Positions 1 to 8,413 of a DNA stretch of 34,450 nucleotides are shown here, piece by piece. This DNA comes from JAAYCI01 sp047972265 (GTDB taxonomy: Bacteria > Bacillota > Clostridia > Oscillospirales > Ruminococcaceae): the NCBI GenBank assembly GCA_047972265.1, contig JBKEAM010000083.1, positions 1 to 34,450 of the forward strand. The letters run 5' to 3'. Within the stretch, counting starts at the first letter, position 1. The number at the start of each line of letters is the position of its first letter. The translations under genes and the position numbers were made by a program. The notes below the pieces were generated by a model, which worked only from the letters and a program-made list of their open reading frames with translations, was not told where the DNA came from and made no database searches.

Positions 1-259
1 AATGCTTCATCGTAACGCGGTGGAGCTACACCTTTTCTTGATTTGTTTGACATGCTTTTTGGCCTCCTTCTTTCAGTATACACGATTGATGGCGTGTCTT
101 CCATTTCGAGAAGGGCTCACAATCCGCTGCGTTTTTCCTTTTGTTGCATACTATTTCCATCACTTTTGGTTTTCTTTTTCCTTTATTTGCTCAAGAGATA
201 TACCGCCCTTTTGCATAGTATGGTACAATAAAAATAATATTACCCTTTGCGGGAGGGGA
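1..259. other. AT-rich upstream region without a supported gene
   Basis: An open frame runs from the left edge into vanW, but residues encoded before position 260 look like random hydrophobic translation and resemble no family I know. VanW-like sequence begins only at the ATG at 260. A TACAAT hexamer at 224-229 could be a -10 element for the vanW operon, but I see no convincing -35 at the right distance. Nothing else is recognisable here. Confidence 0.4.
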
Positions 260-1102
260 ATGGGAAAGACGAAAAAACGAAAGCTTTTTTGCGAGTATGG
301 CCCTGTTTTTTACTGGATATCCACCCAAAAAGAACAGATAAAACGCTAAGCCGCTGATGTTGTAAGCGGTTTGTCTTTTTGCGCCCAAAAAAATGCTCAA
401 GACATGCCTGTTTTACAAAAAGGACACAGGTCTCTTTTGTTGCGCTCCTTAACAGGGGTAGATATGCAACTGCAGCGTAATAAAACACATAATCTTGCCT
501 TGGCAGGGCAAAAAATAGACGGCATTCTCATCAAGCCTAAAGAAACCTTTTCGTTTTGGCGCATAGTGGGGCGCGTTACCGCACGGCAGGGCTACTTGCC
601 GGGTCTTACCATCGCCAGCGGGCAGCTTGGGCAGGATGTGGGCGGCGGCCTTTGCCAACTTGCAAATATGATCCATTGGTTGGTTTTACACAGCCCCCTT
701 ACCATTACAGAACATCATCATCATTCCGATGCGGTTTTCCCCGATGAAAACCGCCGTGTCCCTTTTGGCACAGGCACCTCTATTTTTTATAACAATGTAG
801 ATTACCGTTTTACCAACCATACAAACCAAACCCTGCAACTGCGTATTTGGCTGGATGATACCGATTTGTGTGGTGAACTGCGCGGAGAGCAAAATTTTGC
901 CTATCGCTACCGCTTGGTAGAAGAAGAACACTATTTTTCGAAAGAAGAGGATGGTTTCTACCGCAACAGTAAAGTTTACCGCCTTTGTTTTAACCGAGAT
1001 ACGGGCAAGCAGGCAGAGAAACAGCTTTTACTCCTCAACCATTCAAAAGTATTGTACAATCCTGCCCTTATCCCGCCGCACGAGATACGGGGGGAGAAAT
1101 AA
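260..1102 (+). pseudogene. vanW: VanW family protein interrupted by an in-frame TAA
   Basis: VanW family (PF04294), first known as an accessory gene of VanB-type vancomycin resistance clusters; its biochemical role is unsettled. The frame from the ATG at 260, preceded by a GGAGGGG-like ribosome site, gives the family N-terminus (RKLFCE, then ISTQKEQIKR). It then meets TAA at 347-349 and continues in the same frame with family sequence: SLLLRSLTGVDMQLQ, ETFSFWRIVGR, GGGLCQLANMIHWLVLHSP, TEHHHH, PFGTGTSIFYNN and LCGELR. Without the stop the product would be about 280 aa, normal for the family. Internal restarts at TTG 371 or ATG 404 would lose the conserved N-terminus and have no evident ribosome site. 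The gene's TAA overlaps the dltA ATG by one base, so it heads a three-gene operon. A nonsense mutation, a sequencing error and readthrough cannot be told apart here. Confidence 0.85.
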
Positions 1103-2562
1103 TGCTATACCAGCGGCTGCTCGCCCATTATAAGGACACCCCACAAACCAATGCTTATATATCATCAGATGGTAGCTTAACCTATGCCCAACTTATAGAA
1201 TATAGCGCAAAGCTTGCCCATGCACTGCATCAATTGCCACCTGGCCCCATTGTGGTTTTTGGGCATAAACAAATATGGATGCCAGTGGCCTTTTTTGCCT
1301 GCTTTTTTTCGGGGCATCCCTATGTTCCCATAAACAGCGATACTCCCGCTGCACGGGTTAACTCTATCCTTTCTATTTCTGGTGCCTGCGCGGTGCTTGC
1401 GGTAGAGGATGTTCAAGCCTCTCTGCCCTGCTTTTCGCTTTCCAAAATACAGTCTATTTGCACTTCCGCTTCTGCGCCCTTTTATTTTCCGCAACATATA
1501 GATGCCGATGCTCCTTTTTATGTTTTGTTTACTTCGGGCAGCACCGGCGCCCCCAAGGGCATCCCCATTTCTTACGGCAACCTCACTGCCTTTTTATCAC
1601 AAATGCAAAGCTGGCTTTCTCCATATCACAAAGGGATAAACACCGTAATAAATACTGCACTCTTTTCGTTCGATCTTTCTGTGGCCGACCTTTTTTATAC
1701 TTTTTACAACGGTAAAACCCTTTTTGCGCTCGAAAAGGATGTGCAAAAAGAGTTTTCTCATCTTTTTGCACGTCTTGCCCAAAGCAAAGCCCAGCTAATG
1801 GTGCTTACTCCCACATTTGCAAACTATTGCTTGTTAGATCGTTCTTTCTCTCAAAACACTCTTCCCCACTTAAAAGTTCTCTTTTTCTGTGGAGAAATAC
1901 TTTCTTCTGCAACCGTCCAAAAGCTTTGGCGCAGGTTTCCGGGTCTTCATATTTTTAATGCTTACGGCCCTACCGAGGCAACCGTTGCCGTTTGCGCGGC
2001 CGAAATACAACCGTCTTTTCTATCCTCTTCATTGCCTGTCGGCCATGTGCACCATGATATTCAGCTTAGCGGCTCTTCTGCGGCAGAAAACCAAATTGAA
2101 GAAATCATTCTCACCGGGCCTCAGCTCTCGGGCGGCTGTCTTTCTTCAGTCGCAGGCGGGTTTTGCAACCTAAACAAAACCCCTGCCTTTAAAACAGGGG
2201 ACCTTGGCCGCATACACAATGGCCTTTTATATTTTCATGGCAGAAAAGACCGCCAAATAAAGCGTGGCGGACATCGAATAGAACCTGCCGAAATAGAGAC
2301 TGCATTAAATACCCTTGCAGACATTTCCCAAAGCGCTGTGCTTCTGTTTAAAAATCACCTTTGCGCGGTGGTAATCCCCAAACAAACAAACGCCGCTATC
2401 TCAGCTGTGCAAGTGCGCGGGCAATTGGCAAAATTTCTGCCCTCCTATATGTTGCCAGATCGATTCTTCACCCTCAGCAGCCTGCCTTTTACCCCGAACG
2501 GAAAACTGGACTATTCTTTTTTAGAATCTTACCTGGAGGAACAAATGTATGGAGGATGCTAA
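1102..2562 (+). CDS. dltA: D-alanine--carrier protein ligase DltA
   Basis: Adenylate-forming enzyme of 486 aa that activates D-alanine with ATP and loads it onto the phosphopantetheine arm of DltC in the cytoplasm. Visible signatures are the P-loop FTSGSTGAPKG (about residues 143-153), FDLSVADLFYTFYNGKTLFA, the FFCGE segment with the cysteine typical of DltA, NAYGPTEATVAV (A5), KTGDLGR (A7) and the catalytic lysine in PNGKLDY (Lys468). Its similarity to DltA is closer than to general NRPS adenylation domains. The start ATG overlaps the vanW stop (TAATG) and the 3' end overlaps dltC by 14 bases, so the genes are translationally coupled. No DltB (membrane O-acyltransferase) or DltD gene lies beside it, which is unusual for a dlt locus. 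Confidence 0.92.
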   Translation: MLYQRLLAHYKDTPQTNAYISSDGSLTYAQLIEYSAKLAHALHQLPPGPIVVFGHKQIWMPVAFFACFFSGHPYVPINSDTPAARVNSILSISGACAVLAVEDVQASLPCFSLSKIQSICTSASAPFYFPQHIDADAPFYVLFTSGSTGAPKGIPISYGNLTAFLSQMQSWLSPYHKGINTVINTALFSFDLSVADLFYTFYNGKTLFALEKDVQKEFSHLFARLAQSKAQLMVLTPTFANYCLLDRSFSQNTLPHLKVLFFCGEILSSATVQKLWRRFPGLHIFNAYGPTEATVAVCAAEIQPSFLSSSLPVGHVHHDIQLSGSSAAENQIEEIILTGPQLSGGCLSSVAGGFCNLNKTPAFKTGDLGRIHNGLLYFHGRKDRQIKRGGHRIEPAEIETALNTLADISQSAVLLFKNHLCAVVIPKQTNAAISAVQVRGQLAKFLPSYMLPDRFFTLSSLPFTPNGKLDYSFLESYLEEQMYGGC

Positions 2563-2785
2563 AATTCTTGCTCTTTTGGCAGGTGCCTGTGCCGCTCCTC
2601 AAATATGCACCAATTTAAATTTAGATTTAATATCTAGCGGTCTGCTCGATTCTCTGGCGCTTATAACCTTTTTAAATTCGTTAGAGGACGAAATGAACAT
2701 CGAAATCCAGCCCACACAGGCCGAGCATCACGAGTGGGCCACCCCCGCTTCTGTTTTGGCCCTTATCCACCGTTTGCGCGTATAA
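2549..2785 (+). CDS. dltC: D-alanyl carrier protein DltC
   Basis: Small acidic carrier protein of 78 aa. The phosphopantetheine attachment serine is Ser35 in SSGLLDSLALITFL, and the C-terminal EHHEWATPASVLALI matches the EWATP block characteristic of DltC rather than of fatty-acid ACP. It would carry D-alanyl groups loaded by DltA. The start is fixed by GGAGGA at 2535-2540, eight bases before the ATG and inside the end of dltA. It is the last gene of the vanW-dltA-dltC unit. The natural acceptor partner (DltB) is not in the window, so the destination of the D-alanine is open. Confidence 0.9.
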   Translation: MEDAKILALLAGACAAPQICTNLNLDLISSGLLDSLALITFLNSLEDEMNIEIQPTQAEHHEWATPASVLALIHRLRV

Positions 2786-2886
2786 TATTGATTCTATTCT
2801 GTCCCATTGTTTAAGCTTATTTTTACATACTTGTATTTTATACTTGCTGTTCAACATACTTTTCTTTTATAGCATAAGATATTACT

Positions 2887-2925
2887 ACAAAAAATCCGAC
2901 AGGCTCTTTATAGCCTGCCGGATTT
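2887..2925 (-). terminator. Terminator of the degV gene, between convergent units
   Basis: Hairpin with arms 2894-2905 and 2912-2923, 11 pairs with one A/C mismatch and a six-base loop. On the minus strand it is followed by a run of six T (2888-2893), so it clearly ends degV transcription. On the plus strand the tail is weaker (TTTATATATT), but it may also end the dlt unit. Confidence 0.85.
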
Positions 2926-2938
2926 ATATATTGTAAAA

Positions 2939-3796
2939 CTACTGCACCATAAACAAAACGCCCAGCGTGCGGGGGCCGCAGTGGGCCGAAATTGTGCCAC
3001 TGGCGCGGGTTACATATACCTCTTTAAAGTCGGCATATTTTTTAATTTCCTGTTTTGCCAACTCTATGTCGCTATCGGGCGAGCCGGAGTGGGTAATAAA
3101 AATACGGCTCAAATCCAAATTAGCCTCAGGCGCCAATTGATCTTTTATATATTCTTTCAAAACCTTTTCCATATCGCCGCGGTACTTTTTTCCCACGTCC
3201 ATTTTTCCGCCATTGGCGTTGTCTACCCGTATGCAGGGCTTTAATTTCAGTATATTAGCGCCAAAAGCAGCCACGGCACTGCACCGCCCGCCTGCCCGCA
3301 TAAACTCGAGGGTGTCCAGCACAAAGCTTGCCCGGGTTTTGGGGCGCATGTCTAATAATTTATTTTGTATTTCACTAGCAGACATCCCCTGCTGTATCAT
3401 TTCGCCCGCTTTTGCCACCAAATGCCCAAAACCGGTAGAAAGGCTGGCCGAATCTATGGGGTAAACATTTCCTATTTCTTCGGCGGCAATACAGCAGTTT
3501 TGATGCGCTGCAGAAATTCCCGATCCTAAGTTGATATGCAGTACCTCATAACCCTCTTTTACCCATTTTTCAAAAAAATCGTAATATTCTGCCGGGGCAA
3601 TGGCGGCTGTTTTTGGCAATATCCCATCCTGCCGCCATACTTTATACATTTCATCCGGGGTTATATCTACCCCGTCGGTATAGCTTTTTTCCCCAATTAA
3701 TATATGAAAATGAAAAAACTGAACATCAAACTTATTTTGCAGCTCACTGCCAATATCGCAAGTGCTGTCTGCACTTAAAATAACTTTTTTCGCCAT
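2939..3796 (-). CDS. DegV family fatty-acid-binding protein
   Basis: Protein of 285 aa in the DegV family. These bind a fatty acid between two domains, and some members act as FakB subunits delivering fatty acids to the FakA kinase for phospholipid synthesis. Visible family marks are the N-terminal ILSADSTCDIG, the central INLGSGISAAHQN, DSASLSTGFGHLV, DTLEFMRAGGRCS and the C-terminal HCGPRTLGVLF. The start is set at 3796 because GGAGGAG lies at 3803-3809 with good spacing; an ATG at 3811 overlaps that ribosome site and would add only five residues. It is a monocistronic gene with its own terminator. No fakA is present nearby, so a FakB role is inference from the family. Confidence 0.93.
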   Translation of the reverse strand: MAKKVILSADSTCDIGSELQNKFDVQFFHFHILIGEKSYTDGVDITPDEMYKVWRQDGILPKTAAIAPAEYYDFFEKWVKEGYEVLHINLGSGISAAHQNCCIAAEEIGNVYPIDSASLSTGFGHLVAKAGEMIQQGMSASEIQNKLLDMRPKTRASFVLDTLEFMRAGGRCSAVAAFGANILKLKPCIRVDNANGGKMDVGKKYRGDMEKVLKEYIKDQLAPEANLDLSRIFITHSGSPDSDIELAKQEIKKYADFKEVYVTRASGTISAHCGPRTLGVLFMVQ

Positions 3797-4020
3797 TGTA
3801 TTCTCCTCCATCCTTTGGCTACCAACATACCGCAGGCCTTTTTATAGCTTCCCTTATTAAAATAACACACTTGGCTGCTTTTCAACAAGCGGCATTATTT
3901 TACCCCTTTCATTTGGTTGTTTTTATTCTTCAAATCATGTAAACTTAGCTTGTAAACGAAGCAACGCTTTTTCTGTTTTTATATTGTTGTGTTCGTATTA
4001 AATACATGGGAGTTTTTTTA

Positions 4021-5697
4021 ATGCCCAGCAGTCCACTAAATTTTTACACCACCCCGCCTCTGCAAAAGCAAGATTTGCAAAATATTGCTTTTGAAAACGC
4101 AGATATTGCTATTTTTATGCTGGACACCCAAACCGGCCTTATCGTGGCGTGCAACCATAAAGCTTCGTCCAACCTGGGCATTTCGCCCGAAAATATGTTG
4201 GGCCGCCCTCCGTCTAAAGTATATCCTACAGATTTTTCTAGTTTTATCAATAGCCTTTTGCAGGGCACCTATTATAATAATCCTGTTCCACAGGCTTTTT
4301 TTCATAGAGACAACAAAGAATGGCTGTATGTAACCCTAAAAGAAGTAACCCTAGATACAGGCCTTACCCTTGCTATTTTTTCCGTAGCCGATGTCTCGGG
4401 CATGCAAAGCAAAGACATCAGCTATCTTCACTTGGCCTACTACGATACACAGCTTAATATACCAAACGGAAATAAACTGGAAGAAGATTTCAAAAAAATA
4501 GTTTCTTTTGAACATGTGGCCCTTGTTCATTTCGACATCAATCGTTTTAGTATCATCAACGAGGTTTTTGGTTGGGCTACAGGAGATTTTCTTTTAACAC
4601 AAATTAGAGATTGGATGCTGGCCACCGCTGTGCCGGGCTGCACCCTTTACCGTGTAAACAACGGGCAGTTTGCCCTGCTTATACAAGATATCACTTTTGC
4701 CGGTGCCAAAAAACGCGCAAAGCAAGTGGTAGATCGTTTTAAAGAGCCTTGGCAAACCCTGCGCGAGGGCAGCCTTCCCCTTTATTGCACCATTACCATG
4801 GGGCTTATGTATGGTAATTTTGTACGGGGCGACGTACGCAACCAGCTTTTTCGTTTGTTAAATGCAGCTGATTCTGGCTTGGCTTTTACTGTATACGATG
4901 CCAAATTGGATAAAGAAATAAAACATCGCTTTTTGTTACGGCAAAGCCTTATTACCTGTATGCAGCAGGATATGAAGGGCTTTTCTTTGGTGTACCAGCC
5001 CATTGTAAACCCTAAAACCGGTGTTTGGACTGGGGCCGAAGCACTCTGCCGCTGGGTTTCTCCGGAGGTAGGCCCTGTGCCCCCCAATGTATTTGTACGT
5101 ATTATTGAGGATGTTGGGCTTGCGGGGCGGCTGGATCGCTGGGTGCTGGAAACCGCTTTAAAAGAATGCGGAATGCTTGCGCTAAATGAAAAAGCTTTTT
5201 TACTGGATATAAACCTTTCACCTCTGCAAAGTTTAAGCGAAAGCTTTTTGCTTTATCTTCAAAATATACTGCGCAAAAACAAATTTCCCACTTTTAAGCT
5301 CTGCCTCGAAATTACAGAGGCTGCCAAGTTCGATTTTTCTCCCCAAAATCTTAGCCTTTTGCAAAAAATGTTGGATTCGGGCATTCAAATTGCACTGGAT
5401 GATTTTGGTACGGGCTACAGTACCTTCCAAAACCTGATACGCCTGCCTGCCCATATATTAAAAATCGAAAAATCCTTTATCGATTCTCTTGTAGATGACC
5501 CTTACCTCAAGTATCTTTTAAAAATGATGCTGGATTTGGCACACGCCGCAAAAATGCGGGTGGTTGTAGAGGGTGTAGAAACACCCGAGCAACAAAAGCT
5601 GGTTACAAATTATGGTGCCGATTTTATACAGGGCTATTACTACAGCAAACCCCTTAGTATGGCCGAACTTGAAAAGAACTTAAAAAACTTTAGATAG
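4021..5697 (+). CDS. PAS-like/degenerate GGDEF/EAL protein, probable c-di-GMP phosphodiesterase
   Basis: Soluble protein of 558 aa. Residues about 20-125 form a PAS-like sensor (ADIAIFMLDTQTGLIVACN, then FHRDNKEWLYVTL). Residues about 140-300 are a GGDEF fold whose signature is NNGQF (213-217), so diguanylate cyclase activity is not expected. The EAL domain (about 310-558) keeps the expected catalytic residues: E340-A-L with R344, DINLS, EITE, DD at 460-461 in DDFGTGYS, LKIEK, EGVE at 517 and Q537 in QGYYYSKP. The likely function is therefore c-di-GMP hydrolysis, with the GGDEF part possibly regulatory. The start at 4021 is chosen because GGGAG lies eight bases upstream; the ATG at 4006 overlaps that site. 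The patatin-like gene follows after nine bases, suggesting an operon. Confidence 0.9.
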   Translation: MPSSPLNFYTTPPLQKQDLQNIAFENADIAIFMLDTQTGLIVACNHKASSNLGISPENMLGRPPSKVYPTDFSSFINSLLQGTYYNNPVPQAFFHRDNKEWLYVTLKEVTLDTGLTLAIFSVADVSGMQSKDISYLHLAYYDTQLNIPNGNKLEEDFKKIVSFEHVALVHFDINRFSIINEVFGWATGDFLLTQIRDWMLATAVPGCTLYRVNNGQFALLIQDITFAGAKKRAKQVVDRFKEPWQTLREGSLPLYCTITMGLMYGNFVRGDVRNQLFRLLNAADSGLAFTVYDAKLDKEIKHRFLLRQSLITCMQQDMKGFSLVYQPIVNPKTGVWTGAEALCRWVSPEVGPVPPNVFVRIIEDVGLAGRLDRWVLETALKECGMLALNEKAFLLDINLSPLQSLSESFLLYLQNILRKNKFPTFKLCLEITEAAKFDFSPQNLSLLQKMLDSGIQIALDDFGTGYSTFQNLIRLPAHILKIEKSFIDSLVDDPYLKYLLKMMLDLAHAAKMRVVVEGVETPEQQKLVTNYGADFIQGYYYSKPLSMAELEKNLKNFR

Positions 5698-5706
5698 GAC
5701 TTTGCA

Positions 5707-6541
5707 ATGAAAACCGCAATTGTATGTGAAGGCGGCGGTATGCGTGGTGTATTTACCGCCGGCGTTCTTCAATCTTTTTTAGAGGCTCGCTTTGTGGCAG
5801 ATGAGCTTGTGGGTGTTTCTGCCGGTGCCTCCAACGGAATGTCGTATGTATCAGGCCAGTTTGGGCGTGGTTACCGTACCAATGTAGACTATGCCGGAGA
5901 CAAGCGGTACATCAGTTTTCGCAACTGGGTGCGTACCGGCTCCCTGTTTGGAGTAGACTTTGTTTTTGGAGAAATTCCAAAAAAAATTAGACCCCTTCGA
6001 TTATAATGCCTTTTTTTCTTCTCCCACCAATTTTTTTGCCGGTACTACCGATGTTGAAACAGGCAAGCCCGTTTTTTGGGGCAAAGAAAACATTGATGAA
6101 AATCTTGCTGTTATTAAAGCCTCCTGCGCGTTGCCTGTAATGGCCACTATGGTACCCATACAGGGGCGCCCTTATTTAGATGGCGGCGTTTCCGCCCCCA
6201 TTCCATTTCAAAAAGCGTTAGACGATGGCTGCGAGCATCTGATTATTGTTTTAACCCAGCCACGCGGATACCAAAAACAACCTCAAAGTATGCGCGGTAT
6301 CTACCGTGCGTGGTACCGCAAATACCCCGCTTTGGTACAGGCCATTAATAACCGCCACTTGGTTTATAACAACAGCCTTGTAAAAATTGCCCAGCTTGAA
6401 AAAGAGGGCCTTGCAACCATTATTGCGCCGGATGCCCCCCTAACGGCAGACCGCTTTGGTAAAGATAAAGATGCTCTGATAGACAGCTATAACATTGGCT
6501 TTTCCACAGGGCAAAAAGCCACCGCTTCTTTTTCTTTTTAA
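5707..6541 (+). pseudogene. Patatin-like phospholipase, frameshifted at an A8 run
   Basis: Patatin-fold serine lipid acyl hydrolase, bacterial family of about 280 aa. The first frame (5707-6006) carries the oxyanion loop CEGGGMRG and the nucleophile motif GVSAGAS. The second frame (open 5960-6541) carries the rest, including the catalytic Asp in LDGGVSAPIPF. The frames join at eight A (5979-5986): with seven A the protein reads through as GEIPKKLDPFDYNAFF and is 277 aa, a normal length. As given, the first frame ends at a stop after IRPLRL, separating the two catalytic dyad residues. Causes could be a true indel, a homopolymer sequencing error, or slippage on A8. AGGA lies seven bases before the start; the gene follows the EAL gene closely and ends at a strong terminator. 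Confidence 0.85.
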
Positions 6542-6562
6542 TTTTTCACTTTTTATATCTAT

Positions 6563-6594
6563 AAAAAGCAGGGCCATAAAAGGCCCTGCTTTTT
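6563..6594. terminator. Bidirectional terminator
   Basis: Perfect 12-bp hairpin, arms 6564-6575 and 6582-6593, with a six-base loop. It has an A-run on one side and a T-run on the other, so it can end the patatin unit (+) and the kinase-like gene (-), whose TAA (6593-6595) overlaps the arm. Confidence 0.9.
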
Positions 6595-8386
6595 AGTTTC
6601 TTTTAAAAGTATAGTTAAGCCCGCCAACCACCGTTAAACTCACTTCGTTGTATCCAATGTAAGTAAACTTAGCATCGGCATCCGCCTGCGGCGCCGGGCG
6701 CATCTCTCCATCCACCAAATAATAGTTTCCACTAAAAGGCAGCACATCAAAGGTATGCCCCTCCTGCGTAATTACCATGGTGCCGCCGCCATTTGTCGAA
6801 ACCCATTCTCCCTGCAAAAACAATGTAAAAAACTGACGTCCCATTAAAATGTTTCCCACATCTATTGTGCCAGAAAGTTCTTTCAGCCTCTGCAAATAGG
6901 CTCCGTTTAAAGATGCGTTTGGCCCCGCCTCACTGTAAATTCTGCATGCCTCTAAATACAGGGCCGCTTCCTCTACATCCTCTACCTCCAAAAAGTATAA
7001 AACAGCTTCTTCGTATTGGCCCTCTCTGTAGCGCGAAAGCCCTGCGTGATAAACCGATATGCGAAGCTCCTCTACCTTTTGCGGGCTGTTTAAAAAATCC
7101 CCAAGATTTAGATAGGCCCTGTATTTTTCTAAAATACTGGTTTGCCCCTCTGCCCCAACGTAGGTTTTCAACTTTTCAACAACTTTTCCACTGTCTTTGT
7201 AATCCGTTATTTCTTCCAACAACGCAATTGCACTATCATACTGTTCATTTTGCATCCACTGAAACGCTAAAGAATACTTTGCGTCTTTTATTTCCTGCTC
7301 GCTGTTAAAAAATCCATTCATTTGTTCCAGCTCATATATGCTGGCCTCGTACTTGCCCTCCTGCTTTAGCAACATAGCCTGAGAATATGTTATTTCATCC
7401 TCAAAAACCCCGCTTAGCCATGGGGTATTTTTAGAAATCGAAATTACCTGGGCGTACTCACCGTTTTCAAACGCTGTATTGGCACGCGCTTTTTGAACCA
7501 CCACAAAAACAAGTAAAAGCAGCACCAGCGCCACAATGCCCGCCACTGCCCCCAACGCAATTTTAATCCCCTTGGCATCCAGCTTAAACTGAGACAAATA
7601 AACCAAAAGATCATTTTGCTTTTTGGGTTTTCTTCTTACCGGCGGTTTTAGGTGTGTTTTGGGCAGTGCGGCCTTTTTAGGCTGCGCACTTTCTTCCTTT
7701 GTCACTTCTTTCGGTTTTACATCCGGCACCGGCATCGCAGTTTTTACCGGCACATTTTGCCCCGTATATCCTGCGTTTATCCCCTGGTTTGCCTCATCCA
7801 ACACTATTGGTTTAATAAGCACACTTTGATAGGCAACTTCCGGTTGCTGCGGCACCACAATTTGCGGATACTGCCTTGGAACGGGGATGCTTTCTGTAAT
7901 AACCGGGTAACTTTGGGGCAGGGGCAAACTGCCTGTATTTTCAGGGGGCAGGCAATCTTCCAACTGTACCAAAAAAGCCTCCAGGCTGGGTATTCTGCGG
8001 CTTCGGTCTACCTGTGTGGCACTGTTAATAATGCTTTTTAGGCGGCCTATACCGGGCAGCAAGGTAAGCATTCCCTGGTTTTGGCGCGCCAAAGCTTCTG
8101 GCGGAGGTACTTGCTGTAATAAGGTATACAAAACAGCCCCCGTAAAATATACGGGGGTAGAAAGGAGTACCTTTCCCCTATATTGTTCCGGGGCCGAATA
8201 CCCCGGGTAAGTGGGCATTATTTCGGGGCGCTGCCCACGAAATATAGTTTCTTTTAAAAGCAAGCTGTCCTGTTCAACCAACACATTTTCCGGTGTAAGC
8301 AAAAGATCAAAATTTGGCTCTTGGCTTACAGAGATTAACTGGTGAATAAAAGAAATTCCCAGCCGGACTACTTTTTCCTCCTCCAT
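6593..8386 (-). CDS. Membrane pseudokinase (C-lobe only) with extracytoplasmic TPR-like repeats
   Basis: Protein of 597 aa. Residues about 1-145 resemble only the C-lobe of a Ser/Thr kinase: PENVLVE, YSAPEQYRG, FTGAVLYTLLQ and ATQVDRSRRIPSLEAFL. The HRD block is replaced (LLLTPEN, without catalytic Asp or Lys), no DFG is found, and there is no glycine-loop N-lobe, so it should not phosphorylate. A proline-rich linker (about 145-260) leads to one membrane helix near 273-298. The outer part has TPR-like helical repeats (EYAQVISI, GKYEASIYEL, QYDSAIALLEEITDYKDSG, QYEEAVLYFLEVED). The last 100 residues look like a small beta domain beginning near GEWVSTNGGGTMVI. The ATG has a GGGAGGGAGC ribosome site and lies 27 bases after the protease gene, with no room for a missing N-lobe. 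The function is not known; a signalling scaffold is inference. Confidence 0.75.
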   Translation of the reverse strand: MEEEKVVRLGISFIHQLISVSQEPNFDLLLTPENVLVEQDSLLLKETIFRGQRPEIMPTYPGYSAPEQYRGKVLLSTPVYFTGAVLYTLLQQVPPPEALARQNQGMLTLLPGIGRLKSIINSATQVDRSRRIPSLEAFLVQLEDCLPPENTGSLPLPQSYPVITESIPVPRQYPQIVVPQQPEVAYQSVLIKPIVLDEANQGINAGYTGQNVPVKTAMPVPDVKPKEVTKEESAQPKKAALPKTHLKPPVRRKPKKQNDLLVYLSQFKLDAKGIKIALGAVAGIVALVLLLLVFVVVQKARANTAFENGEYAQVISISKNTPWLSGVFEDEITYSQAMLLKQEGKYEASIYELEQMNGFFNSEQEIKDAKYSLAFQWMQNEQYDSAIALLEEITDYKDSGKVVEKLKTYVGAEGQTSILEKYRAYLNLGDFLNSPQKVEELRISVYHAGLSRYREGQYEEAVLYFLEVEDVEEAALYLEACRIYSEAGPNASLNGAYLQRLKELSGTIDVGNILMGRQFFTLFLQGEWVSTNGGGTMVITQEGHTFDVLPFSGNYYLVDGEMRPAPQADADAKFTYIGYNEVSLTVVGGLNYTFKRN

Positions 8387-8413
8387 AAGCTCCCTCCCAC
8401 AGGCAGTTATGTA

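Noticed and set aside
371..403. TTG at 371 as the genuine start of VanW
   Set aside because: It has no ribosome site, and conserved family sequence lies upstream in the same frame beyond the TAA. The gene is better read as interrupted.
5960..6541. An independent gene starting with the ATG at 5960
   Set aside because: The sequence is the C-terminal part of the patatin family and lacks the nucleophile. It has no separate ribosome site, so it is the second half of a frameshifted gene.
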